A stretch of DNA of 34,898 nucleotides from Syntrophaceae bacterium UBA6078 (GCA_002428735.1 DIXO01000062.1:1-34898), one strand, 5' to 3'; counted from the first letter of the stretch, positions 24,239-32,810 are shown. Notes: generated from the sequence alone by a model not told the origin. Translations and numbers: made by a program.

Positions 24239-25942
24239 GTGGAACTGAATGGATCGCAGATATTGTTGCGGGCGCTTATGAATGAGGGGGTTGATACCAT
24301 CTTCGGATATCCCGGAGGTTCGATCCTGGATATTCATGATGAACTGTTCAAATCGTCATTTAAACATATTCTGGTCAGGCATGAACAAGGGGCGGCCCAC
24401 GCCGCGGACGGATATGCCCGGTCGTCGGGGAAGGTGGGGGTATGCCTTGTGACGTCCGGTCCCGGCGCCACCAACACGGTAACGGGGATTGCCACGGCGT
24501 ATATGGATTCGATACCGATGGTGATCGTGACGGGGCAGGTCCCGACACCCTTTATCGGCACCGATGCCTTTCAGGAGGTGGATATAACCGGAATCACCCG
24601 CCCCTGCACGAAACATAATTTCCTGGTCCGGCATATCGACGAACTGGCAAATACGGTTCGTGAGGCGTTCTACATCGCCCGGTCAGGACGCCCCGGCCCC
24701 GTTCTTATCGATCTTCCAAAGGATGTGATGCGGGCCATGACGGAGTATCGCGAGCCGGTTTCTCCGAGTCAGGGGAGCGCGGAGCCGGTGTATCTACCCG
24801 ATGCCGGTCCACTGACCGAAACGGTCAATCTGATCAAAAAAGCGAAAAAGCCGGTTCTCCTCATCGGGGGAGGGGTCATACACGGCCGGGCGACGGCGGA
24901 ACTGATCGAATTCGCCCACAAGGTCAACATCCCCGTTACTTCGACCCTCATGGGGCTGGGGGGCTTTCCGGGCACCGATCCCCTGTGGATGGGGATGCTC
25001 GGCATGCACGGTACTTACTACGCGAACATGGCCATCAGCGACTGTGATCTTCTTATCACGGTGGGCGTCCGGTTTTCGGACCGCGTGACCGGCAGGCTGG
25101 CCACCTTCGCCTCGAACGCGACCATCGTCCAGATTGATATCGATGCCACATCGATCAACAAGAATGTCCTTGTCCACATACCGATCGTCAGCGATTGCAG
25201 ATCCGCCCTGATCCAGTTGAACGCGCTCCTGGACAGAAATGGTCTCGAAAAGATCCGGGAGGGTCGGGAAGACTGGATCACCCGGATCGGGGAATGGCGG
25301 ACCGAGGGGCCCATGTCTTACTGCCAGGGTGAGGCGATCAAACCGCAGTGTGTCATCGAAACCCTCTACCGGATGACGAAAGGTGATGCCATCGTGGCGA
25401 CCGAGGTGGGGCAGAACCAGATGTGGGCGGCACAGTTCTTCCGGTTTGACAAACCGAACACCTTTCTCACCTCGGGAGGGCTCGGGACCATGGGGTACGG
25501 ATTCCCCGCCGCCATCGGGGCCCAGGTCGCCTTCCCCGACCGGCTGGTTGTCGATATCGCCGGTGACGGAAGCATTCAGATGAATATCCAGGAGCTTGCC
25601 ACGGCGGTCAACTACAAACTTCCCGTGAAAGTGGTGATCCTCAATAACGGGTATCTCGGAATGGTCCGGCAGTGGCAGGAGCTGTTCTATGAAAAGCGGT
25701 ATGCGAATACCGGCATCGGGGGCCAGGTCCCGGATTTCGTGAAACTCGCCGAGGCATACGGTGCATTGGGTCTGCGGGCCGTCAAACCGGGGGAAGTGGA
25801 GGCAACCCTCGCCAAAGGGCTGGAGCATCCTGGCCCGGTCCTGATGGACTTCGTCGTTGAGGCTGAAGAAAAGGTTTTTCCCATGGTGAATCCCGGTGCC
25901 TCGCTCACGGATATGAAACTGAGCAGCGGCATAGGAATGTAA
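24239..25942 (+). CDS. ilvB: acetolactate synthase large (catalytic) subunit
   Basis: This enzyme condenses pyruvate with pyruvate or 2-oxobutyrate, the first common step to Val/Leu and Ile. It starts at a GTG with AGGAGG seven bases upstream and has 567 residues, the usual length. MELNGSQILLRALMNEGVDTIFGYPGGSILDIHD is a classical AHAS start. The catalytic-Glu segment is RHEQGAAHAADGYAR. FAD/central-domain sequence LIGGGVIHGRA is followed by the thiamine-diphosphate motif GDGSIQMNIQELATAVNY...ILNN. It heads ilvBNCD, directly after the attenuator. Confidence 0.95.
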   Translation: MELNGSQILLRALMNEGVDTIFGYPGGSILDIHDELFKSSFKHILVRHEQGAAHAADGYARSSGKVGVCLVTSGPGATNTVTGIATAYMDSIPMVIVTGQVPTPFIGTDAFQEVDITGITRPCTKHNFLVRHIDELANTVREAFYIARSGRPGPVLIDLPKDVMRAMTEYREPVSPSQGSAEPVYLPDAGPLTETVNLIKKAKKPVLLIGGGVIHGRATAELIEFAHKVNIPVTSTLMGLGGFPGTDPLWMGMLGMHGTYYANMAISDCDLLITVGVRFSDRVTGRLATFASNATIVQIDIDATSINKNVLVHIPIVSDCRSALIQLNALLDRNGLEKIREGREDWITRIGEWRTEGPMSYCQGEAIKPQCVIETLYRMTKGDAIVATEVGQNQMWAAQFFRFDKPNTFLTSGGLGTMGYGFPAAIGAQVAFPDRLVVDIAGDGSIQMNIQELATAVNYKLPVKVVILNNGYLGMVRQWQELFYEKRYANTGIGGQVPDFVKLAEAYGALGLRAVKPGEVEATLAKGLEHPGPVLMDFVVEAEEKVFPMVNPGASLTDMKLSSGIGM

Positions 25943-26001
25943 AAGGGGAGGGGATTGAGCCCTCACCGCTACGTATAAACAGGAGAAAGGATTGAGAGAT
26001 T

Positions 26002-26466
26002 ATGGACGTGCAAGAACATACGATTTCGCTTCTGGTGCACAACAAACCGGACGTCCTCGCGCGGATCGCGGGGACCTTCAGCGGCCGCGGGTATAATATC
26101 GAGAATATCAGCGCCAACGTGACCATGAATCCCAAGATCACGAAGATCACCATCGTCACGGTTGGAACCCAGGCGACGATGGTACAGGTTGAAAACCAGC
26201 TCAAGAAACTGGTGGATGTTATTCAGGCGACCCATATGAAGAGCAGGGAATCGGTCCGCAGGGAGATGGTCCTCGTCACTGTAGGGGGCGACCGCGAGAA
26301 AGTCATGAAGGCGGTCGGGGAGCTTGGCTGCAGGGTTCTGAAGGAAAAGCCCGATCATTTCGTCCTCGAGGTAACGGGGAGTAAAGAGGAGATCGATCAG
26401 GCGTTGACCTATCTCGAAACCCTTGATATGAAAGATATGAGCAGATCAGGAATGGTCGTTTTATAA
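26002..26466 (+). CDS. ilvN: acetolactate synthase small (regulatory) subunit
   Basis: The 154-residue protein has an N-terminal ACT domain (HTISLLVHNKPDVLARIAGTFSGRGYNIENIS) that binds valine for feedback inhibition. A C-terminal domain begins around residue 80 with REMVLVTVGGDREKVM. Family length is about 160 residues. It lies 59 bases after ilvB. The match to the IlvH/IlvN family is full length, and the name ilvN is used for the regulatory subunit of this operon type. Confidence 0.95.
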   Translation: MDVQEHTISLLVHNKPDVLARIAGTFSGRGYNIENISANVTMNPKITKITIVTVGTQATMVQVENQLKKLVDVIQATHMKSRESVRREMVLVTVGGDREKVMKAVGELGCRVLKEKPDHFVLEVTGSKEEIDQALTYLETLDMKDMSRSGMVVL

Positions 26467-26486
26467 TTTACTTCAAAAGGAGAAGA

Positions 26487-27548
26487 ATGATGGCGAAGCT
26501 GAATATTGGCGGTGTGATGGAGGAAGTTATCACCGATGCGGAATTTACCCTGGAGAAGGCCCGCGAGGTTCTGAAGGACGAGGTCATAGCGATTCTCGGA
26601 TACGGCGTGCAGGGTCCGGGTCAGGGGCTGAACATGCTCGACAACGGCTTCAAGGTGATTATCGGACAGCGTGAAAGCGAGAAGGAATACTGGGATAAGG
26701 CCATCCGCGACGGCTTTGCTCCCGGCAAGACCCTCTTTTCGATCGAAGAGGCGGCCAAGCGGGGGACCATCGTCATGATGCTTCTCTCCGACGCGGGGCA
26801 GAAAGCGGTATGGCCCACCATCAAACCGCACATGACTGAGGGGAAGGCTCTCTATTTCTCGCACGGGTTTTCCATCGTCTATAAGGAACAGACCGGCGTC
26901 ATCCCTCCCAAGAATATCGATGTTATCCTCGTTGCCCCCAAGGGATCGGGGCTGACGGTGCGGCGGAATTTCCTCGACGGGAGCGGGATCAATTCCAGCA
27001 TGGCCGTATTCCAGGACTACACCGGACGGGCCTACGACAGGACCTGCGCCATCGGCATAGCCGTCGGTTCGGGGTATCTCTTCCCCACGACCTTTGAAAA
27101 CGAGGTATACAGCGATCTGACCGGTGAGAGGGGTGTTCTGATGGGGTGTCTGGCCGGTGTCATGGAGGCCCAGTACAACTGTCTCAGGAAGAACGGCCAC
27201 GACCCCAGCGAGGCCTTCAATGAAACGGTGGAGGAGTTGACCCAGAGCCTGATCCGTCTGGTCGGGGAGAACGGGATGGACTGGATGTACGCCAACTGCA
27301 GCACCACGGCGCAGCGCGGCGCCCTCGACTGGAAGAGCCGGTTCCGCGACGCCGTTGTCCCCCTCTTCGACGAGCTGTATGAGAGAGTCAAATCCGGGAA
27401 GGAGACGGAGATTGTCCTCAGAGTGAACAGTGCCCCCGACTATCGCGAAAAGCTCCAGAAAGAGCTGGACGAGATGAGAAACATGGAAATGTGGCGTGCC
27501 GGCACAGTCCTGCGCGAGCTCAGACCGGAACGGCGGAAGAAAAAGTAA
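26487..27548 (+). CDS. ilvC: ketol-acid reductoisomerase
   Basis: This enzyme isomerises and reduces acetolactate or acetohydroxybutyrate with NAD(P)H and Mg2+. The Rossmann motif is ILGYGVQGPGQGLN; many enzymes have GxGHAQ here, so this is a divergent clade. The cofactor-specificity loop is IIGQRESEKEYWDKAIRDG, longer than in typical class I enzymes. The knotted C-terminal domain shows SDLTGERGVLMGCLAGVMEAQYNCL and ANCSTTAQRGALDWKSRF. Length is 353 residues. AAGGAGAAG precedes two tandem ATG codons; either may start. It is 20 bases after ilvN. Confidence 0.93.
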   Translation: MMAKLNIGGVMEEVITDAEFTLEKAREVLKDEVIAILGYGVQGPGQGLNMLDNGFKVIIGQRESEKEYWDKAIRDGFAPGKTLFSIEEAAKRGTIVMMLLSDAGQKAVWPTIKPHMTEGKALYFSHGFSIVYKEQTGVIPPKNIDVILVAPKGSGLTVRRNFLDGSGINSSMAVFQDYTGRAYDRTCAIGIAVGSGYLFPTTFENEVYSDLTGERGVLMGCLAGVMEAQYNCLRKNGHDPSEAFNETVEELTQSLIRLVGENGMDWMYANCSTTAQRGALDWKSRFRDAVVPLFDELYERVKSGKETEIVLRVNSAPDYREKLQKELDEMRNMEMWRAGTVLRELRPERRKKK

Positions 27549-27576
27549 CTATTCGTTAGAGAAAGGGGCACAACAT

Positions 27577-29238
27577 ATGCGAAGCGATCTGATGACTAAG
27601 GGGCTGGAGCGCGCGCCCCACCGGTCGTTATACAAGGCGATGGGTTACACGGACGAGGAACTCGCCCGTCCCATGATCGGCGTGGTGAATTCGGCGAACG
27701 AGATCATCCCCGGTCACGTTCACCTCAATACCATTACGGAGGATGTTAAGGCGGGGATCCGGATGGCGGGAGGGACGCCCGTTACGTTCCCCACCATCGG
27801 CGTCTGTGACGGGATCGCCATGGGACACGCGGGGATGAAGTACTCTCTGGCCAGCCGCGAACTGATAGCCGATTCCATCGAGATCATGGCCACGGCCCAT
27901 CCCTTCGACGGCCTGGTCCTCGTTACCAACTGCGACAAGATCGTGCCGGGGATGCTGATGGCGGCTCTTCGCCTCAATATTCCCGCCATTGTCATCAGCG
28001 GCGGGCCCATGATGGCCGGTATCCATGACGGCAAAAGCGTCGATCTCATCAACGTTTTCGAGGGGGTCGGGAAGGTCAAGTCCGGTGTGATGACGCAGAA
28101 ATCGCTGGACGCTCTGGAAGACTGTGCCTGTCCAGGCTGCGGTTCGTGCGCGGGGATGTTTACCGCCAATTCCATGAACTGCGTGACCGAGGCGCTGGGG
28201 CTGGGGCTTCCCGGAAACGGAACAATCCCCGCCGTGACCGCCGCGCGTCGGCGGCTTGCCAAGAAAGCGGGCATGCAGGTCATGGAACTGGTCAAAAAGA
28301 ATATCCGTCCCCGGGATATCGCGACACTCAAGGCCTTCGAGAACGCCATCGCCGTCGATATGGCCCTGGGCTGCTCGACCAATACGGTTCTTCACATCCC
28401 GGCGGTTGCTCACGAGGCGGGGATCACCCTCGATCTCGATCTTTTCAACGCCATCAGTCAGAAGACGCCGAATATCTGCTACCTGAGCCCTGCCGGTCCT
28501 TACCATATCCAGGACCTCGACGAAGCGGGGGGCATCCAGGCAGTGATGAAGGAGATCAGCGCGCTGGGGGTCATCAATGACGATTGCCTGACGGTTACGG
28601 GAAAGACGGTGAAGAAAAACCTCAAAGGGGTCTCTGTTAAGAATCGCGATGTGATCCGGTCGGTAAAAAATCCTTATAGCAGAGAGGGTGGGATCGCGAT
28701 CCTGCGCGGGAACCTTGCCCCCGACGGCGGCGTGGTCAAACAGTCCGCTGTTTCTCCCGACATGATGGTCAACGAGGGACGCGCCCGCGTCTTCGATTCC
28801 GAGGATGACGCCATCAAGGCGATCCTCGGCGGGAAGATCAAAGGGGGCGACGTCGTTGTGATCCGGTACGAAGGCCCCAAGGGCGGACCCGGAATGCGCG
28901 AAATGCTCGCGCCGACATCGGCCATCGTCGGGATGGGTCTCGATAAATCAGTCGCCCTCCTGACGGACGGGCGGTTCAGCGGGGGGACCCGCGGCGCCGC
29001 CATCGGGCACATATCCCCCGAAGCAGCCGAAGGAGGTCCTATCGGACTTATCAAAGAAGGGGATACCATCTCCATCGATATTCCGAACAAGCGGATCGAG
29101 CTGAAGGTCGACAAGCAGGAACTGGCGAACCGAAGGAAAGATTTTGTCCCGAGGGAGCCGCTCATCAAGACGGGCTACCTCGGACGATACGCGAAGATGG
29201 TCACATCGGCCAGCACGGGAGCGGTCTTCAAGGATTGA
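27577..29238 (+). CDS. ilvD: dihydroxy-acid dehydratase
   Basis: This Fe-S dehydratase makes the 2-keto acids that precede valine and isoleucine. The start at 27577 (MRSDLMTKG) follows AAAGGGG and gives 553 residues, the normal size; the frame is open further upstream inside ilvC without homology. Cluster cysteines are in NCDKIVPGM and CACPGCGSCAGMFTANSMNC. Conserved C-terminal motifs are YEGPKGGPGMREML, then TDGRFSGGTRGAAIGHISPEA. It is the last ilv gene, followed by a strong terminator. No leu or transaminase gene follows. Confidence 0.95.
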   Translation: MRSDLMTKGLERAPHRSLYKAMGYTDEELARPMIGVVNSANEIIPGHVHLNTITEDVKAGIRMAGGTPVTFPTIGVCDGIAMGHAGMKYSLASRELIADSIEIMATAHPFDGLVLVTNCDKIVPGMLMAALRLNIPAIVISGGPMMAGIHDGKSVDLINVFEGVGKVKSGVMTQKSLDALEDCACPGCGSCAGMFTANSMNCVTEALGLGLPGNGTIPAVTAARRRLAKKAGMQVMELVKKNIRPRDIATLKAFENAIAVDMALGCSTNTVLHIPAVAHEAGITLDLDLFNAISQKTPNICYLSPAGPYHIQDLDEAGGIQAVMKEISALGVINDDCLTVTGKTVKKNLKGVSVKNRDVIRSVKNPYSREGGIAILRGNLAPDGGVVKQSAVSPDMMVNEGRARVFDSEDDAIKAILGGKIKGGDVVVIRYEGPKGGPGMREMLAPTSAIVGMGLDKSVALLTDGRFSGGTRGAAIGHISPEAAEGGPIGLIKEGDTISIDIPNKRIELKVDKQELANRRKDFVPREPLIKTGYLGRYAKMVTSASTGAVFKD

Positions 29239-29270
29239 TTTTCCGTCGCATACCGCGAGCTACGCAAAAA

Positions 29271-29297
29271 AACCTTCCCTCAGGGGAAGGTTTTTTT
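29271..29297 (+). terminator. intrinsic terminator after ilvD
   Basis: The stem AACCTTCCC (29271-29279) / GGGAAGGTT (29284-29292) with a TCAG loop is followed by seven T (29291-29297). A run of A upstream makes it potentially bidirectional. It closes the ilv operon. Confidence 0.92.
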
Positions 29298-29323
29298 GTT
29301 CCCCCCCCTTATTTTTCTCCCGT

Positions 29324-29371
29324 CAATATGTTGTATTCATTCTTGACAACGACCACAACATATTGTATAGG
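29324..29371 (+). promoter_or_regulatory. promoter flanked by an 11-bp inverted repeat
   Basis: TTGACA (29343-29348) and TATAGG (29366-29371) lie 17 bases apart and would serve the deacetylase gene. A perfect inverted repeat, CAATATGTTGT (29324-29334) and ACAACATATTG (29355-29365), flanks the -35 box. Its right arm abuts the -10 box and its arms are about three helical turns apart (31 bases). A repressor binding both arms would block this promoter. Confidence 0.55.
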
Positions 29372-29478
29372 CTCACAAACAGGCCCTTGATTTCAGGGAG
29401 GATCGCGTTTGGTGTGTGGTCGCCCCGGGATTGTGTAATTGGAACTATCTGATATTATGAGAGAAAAGGGAGCGCCGA

Positions 29479-30276
29479 ATGAACAGGAGAGACTTCTTGT
29501 GTAAAAGCGCTTACATGGTCGCAGGAAGCCTGCTTGGTCTGAACGGGTTCTCCAGCGCCGTCGCTTTCGCGGAAGAGGAGGGCGATTCCCTGATCCGCCT
29601 GCGGATTGTCTCCCGTCCGCGGATCGCCCTCATCATCGACGATATCGGGTACAGCATCCCCCGCGCTCGTCAGTTTCTCCAGTTGAATATTCCCATTACC
29701 TTTTCCGTCCTCCCGCGTGTCTCCCATTCGCGGGAACTGGCCCGTGAGATTGCCGATCAGGGGCATGACGTCATGCTGCACCAGCCCATGCAGCCCTACG
29801 ATTCCACCCTTGATCCGGGGCCGGGCGCGCTCTACGAAGGGGATGATCCCTCCCGGATCAGAGGGATCATCGAAGAGAACATATCCGAGGTGCCTCTCGC
29901 CATCGGGGTGAACAATCACATGGGGTCGCGCTTTACCGAGTGCCAGCGGGAGATCCACGAGGCCCTCCAGGTTATCAAGAGGAACGATCTCTTTTTCGTG
30001 GACAGCAGGACATCCCTCCATTCCAAGGCGTTCAGAACCGCCCGGAACCTGCACCTGACGGCCGACCGCCGGAACGTCTTCCTCGACACCATCCGCAGCG
30101 AATCGACCATCCTCTACCGCCTTAATCAGTTGAAACAATGTGCCCACCGATACGGGCACGCCATCGGAATCGGACATCCCTTCCCGGAAACAGCGCGCGC
30201 TATCGAGTATTTCCTGAGAGACCCGGAGGTCTCAGATATTTCCTTTGCCCACATATCCAAGGTAATGTACACGTGA
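29479..30276 (+). CDS. divergent polysaccharide deacetylase family protein, Tat signal
   Basis: The 265-residue protein starts with MNRRDFLCKS and a moderately hydrophobic stretch ending near AVAFA|EEE, a probable twin-arginine export signal. The mature part matches the divergent polysaccharide deacetylase family (YibQ/DUF610): RIALIIDDIGYSIPRARQFL, then ITFSVLPRVSHSRELAREI, HDVMLHQPMQPYD, NNHMGSRFTE and FFVDSRTSLHSKAF. The acidic DD pair and histidines fit a metal-dependent hydrolase fold. The true substrate in this family is not known to me. AAAAGGGAG precedes the ATG. Confidence 0.8.
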   Translation: MNRRDFLCKSAYMVAGSLLGLNGFSSAVAFAEEEGDSLIRLRIVSRPRIALIIDDIGYSIPRARQFLQLNIPITFSVLPRVSHSRELAREIADQGHDVMLHQPMQPYDSTLDPGPGALYEGDDPSRIRGIIEENISEVPLAIGVNNHMGSRFTECQREIHEALQVIKRNDLFFVDSRTSLHSKAFRTARNLHLTADRRNVFLDTIRSESTILYRLNQLKQCAHRYGHAIGIGHPFPETARAIEYFLRDPEVSDISFAHISKVMYT

Positions 30277-30825
30277 TTCCGCTCTGACAAAGGCGGATAA
30301 GCTTTCAGTTCATCCGACGTGGATGATAGTTGTCTTAAGTGACCTTTCCCTATGATCTATTGTTAATTCCCAGCGGGAATTCCCCGTCTGTAAGGGCGGG
30401 GATGAGAGCAATATCCAGTCTGAGTTTCATATATACGAAAGTCAGACTGGACAAGTGAAACTTGAACCAGAAGATACCACGTCCGTAAGGGCGTGGAGAT
30501 TCATGACCCATAGTTGGGCTTTCTGCCGACCTTTGGACCTACCGGCCTTCAGCCGGTAGTATTCAGTTTATTTCGATCTGATTTCGGGCAAGATAGCGGA
30601 GGAAAATTAAGGATTTTAAGAAAACTAACCTTGGAAATCAATGGTTCCCGCCGTTTGGAAATCGAGATACGTATAAAATGTCTTTATATTTTCATCGGAA
30701 TATGTATAGAATACCAAGTTATATCATGAGAGTGCCTAGTGTGATTGCGGTGCCGCATCGTTTGGGCACCCTCTTCAAGAACTGTGAAGTCGATGCATTT
30801 ATAAAAATCACAAGGTAAATAGAAA
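30277..30825. repeat. non-coding tract of IS200/IS605-like terminal hairpins
   Basis: No credible gene is present in these 549 bases. Hairpins read directly: TCATCC/GGATGA (30310-30326) followed by TAGTTGTC; AATTCCC/GGGAATT (30365-30381); CCCCGTC/GGCGGGG (30382-30401); CCAGTCTGA/TCAGACTGG (30415-30450); CCACGTC/GGCGTGG (30477-30496) followed by AGATTCATGAC; and CTACCGGC/GCCGGTAG (30539-30559) followed by TATTCAGTTT. The 30382 and 30477 hairpins share the scheme CCNCGTC-YGTAAG-GGCGNGG with a compensatory change. This resembles right ends of IS200/IS605 elements, where tnpB omega-RNA ends, but no transposase gene accompanies them here. Confidence 0.55.
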
Positions 30826-31548
30826 ATGAAATCAGATCCGATAATATTAACGGGAAAACTGAAAAAATTCAGCAAAGCACAGGGAGCCGACCTCTTTGGT
30901 GTTGCTGATCTGATTCCGGTTCAGTCGTTCGTTTCCTGCCATGGACCATCATGGATCGGACTCTTTCCAAAGGCCGTTTCGATTGGCATGCGGTTGAACG
31001 ATCAAATCGTAGATACCCATACCCCTTTGGAGCAACGCCGAAACAGCCTCTATTGGTTTCATGTCTATGATGTTGTCACACAAGCCCTGGATTTTTTAGC
31101 GTATGACGTTGCCCGCTGGCTGAATGATGCCGGATTCAAGGCATTTCCTGTTCCAGGGTCAAGGCCATACAATACTGATAATTTGACCGGGATCATTTCA
31201 CATAAACTGGTTGCTCACTTGGCGGGCTTGGGATGGATCGGCAAAAGCTGTTTGCTGCTTACTGAAGAGTTCGGTCCCCGTGTTCGGTTTGTCTCCATTT
31301 TGACTGACGCACCTCTGAAGGCGGATTCTACCGCGGACATGCAATGCGGACAATGCCGCATTTGCGTTGACGCATGCCCCGTGAGGGCATTTACGGGCAC
31401 GGAGTTTAAACCTGACGATGCACTGGAGATTCGATTTGACGCTTTCAAGTGCAGCGAATACCGCCGTGAACATCCCTGTGGGCTTTGTGTTTCATCCTGT
31501 CCCAAGGGGAAAGCGAGAAATGCCAAAAACAAACGGCGTCAGGGATAG
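30826..31548 (+). CDS. QueG-like double [4Fe-4S] protein (short form)
   Basis: The 240-residue protein resembles epoxyqueuosine reductase (COG1600): N-terminal KAQGADLFGVADL, the cobalamin-domain-like ISHKLVAHLAGLGWIGKSCLLLTEEFGPRVRFVSILTDAPL, and a ferredoxin domain with two cluster motifs. Cluster cysteines are C174, C177, C180, C184 and C209, C218, C221, C225. Full QueG is about 350-380 residues with C-terminal HEAT repeats, which are absent here. It may be a related Fe-S oxidoreductase and not QueG itself. The gene is flanked by IS-like hairpins, which suggests an acquired segment. Confidence 0.75.
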   Translation: MKSDPIILTGKLKKFSKAQGADLFGVADLIPVQSFVSCHGPSWIGLFPKAVSIGMRLNDQIVDTHTPLEQRRNSLYWFHVYDVVTQALDFLAYDVARWLNDAGFKAFPVPGSRPYNTDNLTGIISHKLVAHLAGLGWIGKSCLLLTEEFGPRVRFVSILTDAPLKADSTADMQCGQCRICVDACPVRAFTGTEFKPDDALEIRFDAFKCSEYRREHPCGLCVSSCPKGKARNAKNKRRQG

Positions 31549-32147
31549 GTTGTTTGGCTATTATTAATCCAACAACTAAATAGACCAACATATGACTAAT
31601 ATTTTTAGGAAATACGGGTGCACAGATTTCCCCCCTTGGATTTGCATTTCCCGCCGCTTGCGACATAATATAGCCATGTGATTGAATACATACAGGATCA
31701 TAATGTAACCCTATAGATATTATCCTTTGGTGTCACCGGCCAAATATAGGCGTTTCTTATTTGATAATCATAGAAAAGCGACACCAGGTGAAATTTTGGA
31801 GATTGTGCACATAAGAATCATGTACGGTTTTTGGTTTAGTCCATTACGACGTATAGTGTAACAAAGATCGTAATGGTGATAAAATCCATAGCTGGGAGAA
31901 AGTTATTTAAGGTACTGTCCTGAGGTGAAGAAACGGTTGTGGAGATACGAATTCTGAAAGGATGGTTAGTGCGCGGGCACAGTTGGAAAACATTGGAATG
32001 AGGATATGATGATTAGCACGTATATAAAAAGTCAAGGGATGGACCATCGAAAACTGTATGAAGGTTACCAACTGTCGCTTTTCTAATACTCCGCTGCTTG
32101 CGGCGGTGTAGTTTATTATGATTTTGAATGGAAGGAGTGAAGTGAGT
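31549..32147. other. AT-rich non-coding stretch with one IS-like hairpin
   Basis: No coding signal is seen in these roughly 600 AT-rich bases. At 32087-32117 an imperfect hairpin (CCGC/GCGG with a TGCTT loop, extended with a bulge) is followed by TAGTTTATT, the same hairpin-plus-TAGT pattern found at the ends of the IS element near 34.3 kb. It lies just before the ribosome site AAGGAG of the CoA-transferase A gene. Otherwise I see nothing definite. Confidence 0.45.
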
Positions 32148-32810
32148 ATGAGAAACAAGTTAATATCACTGGAAGAAGCCATCGCTCTTATCAAAGATGA
32201 CATGATGGTCATGGTTGGAGGATTCCTTGGCTGTGGAGGTCCTAATGCCATACTGGAAAAAATGGCTAGCAATGGGTCGAAAAGACTGACGGTTATCGCG
32301 AATGATACCGCCTTCCCCGAAGTCGGTCTGGGCAAGTTGATCGTTAGTAAGCAGATCAAGCATATGATCTGTTCGCACATTGGGACCAACAGGGAAACAG
32401 GCCGGCAGATGAACGCGGGAGAGATCAAGGTAACGCTTCAACCACAGGGGACACTTGCCGGACAGATTCGTGCAGGTGGTACCGGATCGGGCGGTTTTCT
32501 CACCCCGACGGGAGTGGGAACAGAAGTGGAAAAGGGGAAAAACAAGCTTGTCATGGACGGTGTGGAGTACCTCTTGGAAACTCCTCTGAAAGCAGACGCT
32601 GCGCTCATCCACGCGTGGAAAGTTGATAAAAAAGGGAATGCCGTGTACAGGAGGACGGCGCGGAATTTCAACCCCCTTATGGCAATGGCAGCCGAAACGG
32701 TTATTTGCGAAGCGGAAGAGGTTGTAGAGGTTGGAGAAATCGATCCCGACCATGTCATGACGCCGGCGATTTTCGTCGATTACATTGTGGATCTTGGAGG
32801 TAGGAACTAA
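32148..32810 (+). CDS. 3-oxoacid/acyl-CoA transferase, subunit A
   Basis: The start at 32148 follows AAGGAG at 10 bases and gives 220 residues. It matches the alpha subunit of family I CoA-transferases (AtoD/ScoA/GctA type): SLEEAIALIKDDMMVMVGGFLGCGGPNAI, QGTLAGQIRAGGTGSGGFLTPTGVGTEVEKGK and AALIHAWKVDKKGNAVYRRTARNFNPLMAMAAE. Together with subunit B, whose ATG overlaps its stop codon (TAATG), it moves CoA between carboxylic acids. The acceptor (acetate, acetoacetate, butyrate or other) cannot be read from sequence. Confidence 0.9.
   Translation: MRNKLISLEEAIALIKDDMMVMVGGFLGCGGPNAILEKMASNGSKRLTVIANDTAFPEVGLGKLIVSKQIKHMICSHIGTNRETGRQMNAGEIKVTLQPQGTLAGQIRAGGTGSGGFLTPTGVGTEVEKGKNKLVMDGVEYLLETPLKADAALIHAWKVDKKGNAVYRRTARNFNPLMAMAAETVICEAEEVVEVGEIDPDHVMTPAIFVDYIVDLGGRN

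Noticed and set aside
24794..25966. A 390-residue open frame antisense to ilvB
   Set aside because: The ilvB match is full length and certain; the antisense product is low-complexity and His/Pro/Gly-rich with no motif.
27628..28506. A 292-residue open frame antisense to ilvD
   Set aside because: Shadow of the ilvD codon pattern, with no recognisable protein features.
30382..30496. Two similar GTAAG hairpins as a mini CRISPR array
   Set aside because: Only two units, not identical, with structured sequence between them and no cas genes; they fit IS200/IS605-type ends better.
30514..30729. A 71-codon frame after the hairpin tract
   Set aside because: It runs through a terminal hairpin, has no ribosome site and resembles no protein.
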